From Rhododendron vialii (Eukaryota > Streptophyta > Magnoliopsida > Ericales > Ericaceae), in contig NC_080559.1 in assembly GCF_030253575.1 (NCBI RefSeq), forward strand, positions 28,856,501 to 28,920,500: a stretch of DNA of 64,000 bases, given 5' to 3'. Below the pieces are notes generated by a model. That model was not told where the DNA came from. It was given only the letters and a program-made list of their open reading frames with translations, and did not search any database. Shown here in pieces: positions 59,536 to 64,000 of the stretch; position 1 is the stretch's first letter, and each line of letters begins with the position of its first letter. The position numbers and the translations under genes are program-made.

Positions 59536-60783
59536 GGAGGGACAGGGACCTCGTGTCCCTGCAGCGCCCTGAAAGGATTGCAATTTGCAGCTAGACAAAG
59601 CACGGCCGTTTTGGCAAACAAACCACCCAGTTGAGATCCCCCAAATTATCAACAACATCGTTTTGGGTACAAACGAATGTGTGGACTCATTTCGGGGTTC
59701 CACGCAAATTATTTGTGATGGTCAATAAGTTTAAACTAATTGTTCGAGTGATTATAAAAAAACCAACTTAATCATATAATTACAAAAAAATTGATTTAAC
59801 CTTTTAATTTTTATTCAGAATTTAAGATTCTGAATATTGAATGAACTTTGAAAAAAGTTTAGACAATTGTGTGCCCTCTATCACCTTGATCTGAACCACA
59901 GATATTGAACGGCTTGTTCAGAAGAGCAATCATTAAAAACATAAACTTAATCGGTCATTTATAGATCGAGAATAACTTATTTACGGCTTCTCCGTGAACT
60001 AAGTTATCACAACACCCAATATTCCTCCACTATGTAAGTCACCAAAGTAACGTCACATTCTTGGAAAGTTTAGTTATAACTTTAAAGTGCTCCAAATTTC
60101 ATTTTGGTTGAAGCAGTGCGAATATTTTTTTTAATTTCATCGTAAATGATTATAATTAATTTTTGTTTGTAAGAGTCTCATAATTAAGTATTTGCTATTT
60201 ATTTGGAACCCTATAAAACAAAAAGTTGATTATAAGAGCCTTAAAGACAAAAATTAAGTAGGACCTTTTAGAATAAAATGATTAAAAAAATAGATTTTCG
60301 CACTGGTTTAAACAGATTAAAAATTGGAGCACTTGATTTTTTTAGACAGTTTATATATTAAAAAATTTCATTAATAAAGTAAGTGCTCTAATTTTCAATC
60401 CGTTTGAACCAGTGCGAAAATCTTATTTTTTGATTATTTTATTCTAAAGGGTCATACTTAATTTTTTTTCTTCTAGTGCTCTTATAATCAAGTTTCTGCT
60501 CTACAATGGTCCCAAATTAAGAGCAAATACTTAATTATGAGAGTTTTGGAGACAAAAATTAATTATAACCCTAAAAGATTCTAAACAAGTACAATAAAAA
60601 TATCGAATGGCATGAATTATTTGCATGGGATCCAAAGTGAGTCGATGTGGGGAATCTCAACTGGGTGATTTGTTTGCCAAATGATTGCCTTAACATGCCA
60701 AAACGGCCGTGTTTTGTGTAGCTGCGAATTGCAGCCCTTTCAGGGTGCTACAGGGACACGAGGTCCGAGGTCCGAGGGACAGT
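59536..60783. mobile_element. Long-TIR non-autonomous DNA element (about 1.25 kb)
   Basis: About 150-bp arms are inverted. The left has GGACCTCGTGTCCCTGCAGC, ACGGCCGTTTTGGCA and CACCCAGTTGAGATCCCC; the right has the complements, ending CGAGGTCCGAGGGACAG. Right-arm GAGGTCC is doubled. Long TIRs suggest a MULE-like element. The interior (60114-60545) carries a further inverted repeat shared with 43081-43450, so it is nested or composite. No transposase. Confidence 0.7.
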
Positions 60784-61815
60784 GATACAAGTAGAGTTAG
60801 TTGACCTCCTCACTATTTTTAATTTCTCACAAGGACATCTTATAAAATCAAATTTTACTATTTTGACTAGAAATGAAATGATTTTTAAAGGTTAGACATA
60901 CAAAACCTCATGTCAATTTCAAGTTTTTGACTTCACAACCTAAAATCTATCTCTCTAGATAATATTGTGTATGCACATTTTATGCCCTATTCAACTACGG
61001 GGTTAGCATCTATCTTATCGTTTGGAATACGTCGGAATAAGAATATACATTATTGCAAATGACAAATCAATGTAGAATCACATTATCCCTCCCGTATCCT
61101 GTAGTAAACCAAAGATCCTTGTATCAATCTCCCTAAGATAAGAAAGTGTTACTCTAATCAGTATTCCTAATAATTATTTTCTTAACAAAATTATTGTATT
61201 TATTCAAAACATTAGAATGAAATCACTTCAGATATAAAAATAATAGGTATTTCATTCACGATACTTATATTGTCATTTATCTTCAAATTTTCGGCCATCC
61301 AAACACAGCTTCAAAATGATTTTCACAATTTTGAATTTTTGAAAATCAACACTAGTACTCCATTAGCGTGCCAATGGATGCTGCGCTGCATGACAAGCTG
61401 TGATCATAGAAGCATCACTCGTGCATAGGCAGCACGTGCAAAGCTTGCTAATACCCTTTTAACGGTTCTACTCCCAGAACGTTCCAGATTTCAATCGAAA
61501 ATATTTCTGGAATGCATACAATTTTTTCCCCATAACTGCGAATACTAGAGTAAATAATTCCACTTATCTTATAGTTACATAATCCTCGAAACGCTCCGCG
61601 CTTTTGCTCTCAATCTTCACATTGTATTCGCGTTCTTAATTCTCGCACTCGCGAATTTCAGTAGCATGACATGTGATTCAAAAATACTTTCAAGTACGCT
61701 TGCACTCACACACGTGCATGCAAATTATGTAACTTACGAATCTCAACACAATGTGCCAAATAAGACCCTCTAGTCCTATAAAAAAAATTTAAAATAAGAC
61801 CCTTATGGTTAGACC
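60784..61815. other. Intergenic, nothing supported
   Basis: AT-rich, no coding frame or clean inverted repeat. Confidence 0.4.
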
Positions 61816-62105
61816 CTGTTTCGCTAAACTTTTAACACTTTCTATTCTTATTCAAATTTTTTTCGCGTTTGTAAATTTTGCCCCAAATTTTTATAGATTA
61901 TTGTTTCGACTCAAGACGAATCGAAAAAGTAACAAAATTTTATCTTTACCCAAATATTTTAGAAAATAAGCATTTTTTTGCTGAAAAGTGATTATTTTCC
62001 AATTTATTTGGGTAAAAGTAAAAAAAAATACTTTTTTGATTCGTCTTGTCAACCAAAAAAATAAGGTGCAAAATTAACGCGAAAAAAATTTAAATAAAAA
62101 AACAA
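61816..62105. repeat. AT-rich foldback element
   Basis: CAAGACGAATCGAAAAAGTA and TACTTTTTTGATTCGTCTTG are inverted arms around an AT-rich centre. Related AT-rich segments occur at about 12255-12540 and 48370-48545. Confidence 0.5.
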
Positions 62106-62172
62106 AATCCCAAAAGTAAAGTCCGTACTGGACAGGATTGGGTACATTTTACTTCTACCACGGCAAGTCTGA

Positions 62173-62494
62173 GGTCCCGACGGGGAAATCCTGACCGGAT
62201 TCCCGACCGCCCGTCGAGCCCACTCCGATCACCGGACGGCTGATTCGAGTCGTTCAAAAATTCTAAAAAACAAAATCGAGTGGGCCCATTGGAAATCAAC
62301 GGGCATCCGACGTGTGTAGATAAAAAATGGAGTGTTTGGATCGGCCACGTACACACGTTGGATGCCGTTGATTCTTGCGTAGGTCCACTCAGTTTTTTTT
62401 TATAAAATTTTTGAACGGCTCCGATCAGCCTTCCGGCGGTCGGAGTGGCCTGGCGGACCATCGGGATTCCGGTTGGATTCCTCCGTCGGGAACC
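62173..62494. mobile_element. GC-rich foldback MITE (322 bp) upstream of HSP90
   Basis: The ends GGTCCCGACGG and CCGTCGGGAACC are inverted. Further inner arms pair along most of the length (CGGACGGCTGATTCGAGTCG-type with CGGCTCCGATCAGCCTTCCG-type; GTGGGCCCATTGG-type with GTAGGTCCACTC-type). It is notably GC-rich against AT-rich surroundings. No coding; no clear target duplication. Confidence 0.65.
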
Positions 62495-62730
62495 GTAGCA
62501 CCACTCAATCTCGATTGTATTTGTACCCAAAAAGAATTGACACACTAAACGACGTCGCACTGGCTGCTGAAAATCTGTCAGCTCATGTCATCTACCCTTG
62601 GTGAACCAATAGAAATCGCGGATAAAAAAAAAAAAAAAACCAATGGAAATCCCAAATCCCCCCTTGAAAGATTCAAAAAAGCCCAAAGCAATTTTAAAAA
62701 AAGAAAAACAGGAAAATCGAAAATATCCAG

Positions 62731-62821
62731 ACGAAGGTAGAAGCCTCCAGAAGCAGAGGCTCCCGCCCCTGTTTTGTTGGCTAACAGAAGGTCCTGGAAC
62801 GCTTCCCCTCCACTATATATA
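62731..62821 (+). promoter_or_regulatory. Heat-shock promoter: HSE clusters and TATA box
   Basis: GAAGGTCCTGGAACGCTTC (62787-62805) is a run of alternating GAA/TTC-type boxes with near-regular 2-base gaps, the heat-shock element layout. A second, weaker cluster (GAAGGTAGAAG, CTCCAGAAGC) covers about 62731-62752. The TATA box TATATATA is at 62814-62821, about 165 bp before the HSP90 ATG. Confidence 0.7.
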
Positions 62822-62985
62822 CCCATCGTCTTCTCCACGCGAAGAACAACCCAGCATCAATTCGTAATCCAAGTACCAGTGCGATCGCATTCTCCAATCA
62901 CAAATCCCTCTCTCTCTCTCTCTCTCTACATATATCTTTGCACTTGTTTCTCTCTCCGAAGCATTCATCTGTCTAAGATTCCTCG

Positions 62986-64000
62986 ATGGCGGACGTTCAG
63001 ATGGCAGACGCTGAGACCTTCGCCTTCCAGGCCGAAATCAACCAGCTTCTGAGCCTAATCATCAACACCTTCTACAGCAACAAGGAGATATTCCTCCGTG
63101 AACTCATTAGCAATGCCTCTGACGTAAGTACCGATTCCAACTCCTATTCCACTCGTTGATGTATAGTTATATGTGTGTGCATACTTCTGTTCTGTTGTTT
63201 GTGACACTCAATTGGGGTTTTTTGGTTTTTGGTGTAGGCGCTGGATAAGATCCGATTCGAGAGCTTGACGGACAAGAGCAAACTCGATGGCCAGCCGGAG
63301 CTATTCATCAGGATCGTCCCTGACAAAACCAACAAGACTCTCTCTATAATTGACAGCGGTATTGGGATGACCAAAGCAGGTTAGTACCACCAATCCAATC
63401 CTCGTTCCCTGCCAATTTGCACAGAAATAAAAGAATCTATACGCGGAACAACTGAACTGTACAAGTTTTTTTTTCCACCAGTATTGTATCTTAATTTTGG
63501 CCTAATTCTTCATATGATCGATAGGAGAAACTTCGGTTTATTTGAATTGATTTTTCTTTTTCTATGTACTCCCTTCGTCACTAACCTCAAAAGGTTTGTT
63601 CCTGAATTCAACGATTGAAATAGTAACGATCATAACTCCTAAAATACGCAGTACATAAATAGAATTATTTTTCTTCTTACAGTGCAATTTTTTTGGGGGG
63701 GGTACTTGAGCATATTTTTCTCCTTTACTTTGGGGACTTAGTTAGAGTAAGGGGAGGCTAAAAAAGCAATGATTCATTTGTTTTGCTCGCCTGGTTAAAA
63801 GAGAATTATGGGACATCTAATAGAAGAAATAATTGATCAAAACTGGTGACGGATAGTTGTTTTGGTTGTTGTGGAGGGGTTGATGCTAATGTATTTTGGG
63901 TGGTTGTTTTGCCAGATTTGGTTAACAATCTGGGGACAATTGCGAGGTCTGGGACCAAAGAATTTATGGAGGCATTGCAGGCCGGGGCTGACGTGAGCAT
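62986..64000 (+). CDS. HSP90: Cytosolic HSP90 (HSP90.1/HSP83 type), 5' part, cut by window end
   Basis: Exons: 62986-63123, 63238-63379, 63916-64000 (continues past the window). The ATP-dependent chaperone folds kinases, receptors and other clients in the cytosol. The N-terminus [20 protein letters not shown] is the plant cytosolic heat-inducible form. Seen: the GHKL ATP site residues in [17 protein letters not shown] (Glu and Asn), [16 protein letters not shown] and [14 protein letters not shown]. Splice phases (0, then 1) join cleanly. There is no transit peptide, so it is not a plastid or mitochondrial form. The CT-rich leader (CT tract 62909-62926) and upstream HSEs fit heat induction. 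The middle and C-terminal domains lie outside the window. Confidence 0.97.

Overview
This window is nuclear DNA of a flowering plant. I infer a eudicot, but the species cannot be fixed from the sequence. The reasons are intron-rich genes with GT-AG junctions, plant-only gene types (plastid beta-carotene hydroxylase, plant receptor-like kinase, GH28 polygalacturonase), AT-rich intergenic DNA with GA/CT microsatellites, and many small inverted-repeat transposons (MITEs) with clear target-site duplications.

Layout. 0.4-1.2 kb: 3' end of an unrecognised + strand gene. 2.0-4.3 kb: small coiled-coil protein gene on the - strand. 4.3-6.1 kb: MITEs and microsatellites. 6.7-11.8 kb: a 14-exon - strand gene for a plastid-type MurC (UDP-N-acetylmuramate--L-alanine ligase) homologue, whose exons join into one 573-residue reading frame. 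12.8-13.1 kb: an F-box first exon. 13.7-15.1 kb: a dispersed repeat that recurs at 31.5-33.2 kb. 15.7-16.2 kb: a small promoter-bearing gene that looks frameshifted in a C2H2 zinc finger. 20.4-22.8 kb: a decayed lysine-rich nuclear-type gene. 24.1-24.3 kb: a triplicated shard of an IRE1-type kinase exon. 25.8-26.8 kb: a rearranged LINE remnant. 27-36 kb: a transposon graveyard with a solo LTR, hAT, Stowaway and Tourist-type MITEs and an importin-beta exon fragment. 37.3-40.4 kb: intact 7-exon beta-carotene hydroxylase gene. 40.7-48 kb: gene-poor repeats. 48.2-51.4 kb: intact 6-exon GH28 gene. 52.2-52.6 kb: a foldback array of about 20-bp subrepeats. 53.4-58.5 kb: a - strand receptor-like kinase with a complete frame but a destroyed HRD motif. 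59.5-62.5 kb: two long-inverted-repeat elements. 62.7-64.0 kb: heat-shock promoter and the first three exons of cytosolic HSP90, cut by the window edge.

The genes do not form a pathway; this is ordinary plant gene order with independent promoters. Two products, the MurC homologue and beta-carotene hydroxylase, are predicted to act in the plastid. The observations most worth following are the apparently functional MurC homologue, the RLK that keeps its frame while losing its catalytic Asp, and the foldback array. All exon borders were derived by eye from splice consensus, frame and family similarity; no search or alignment program was run.
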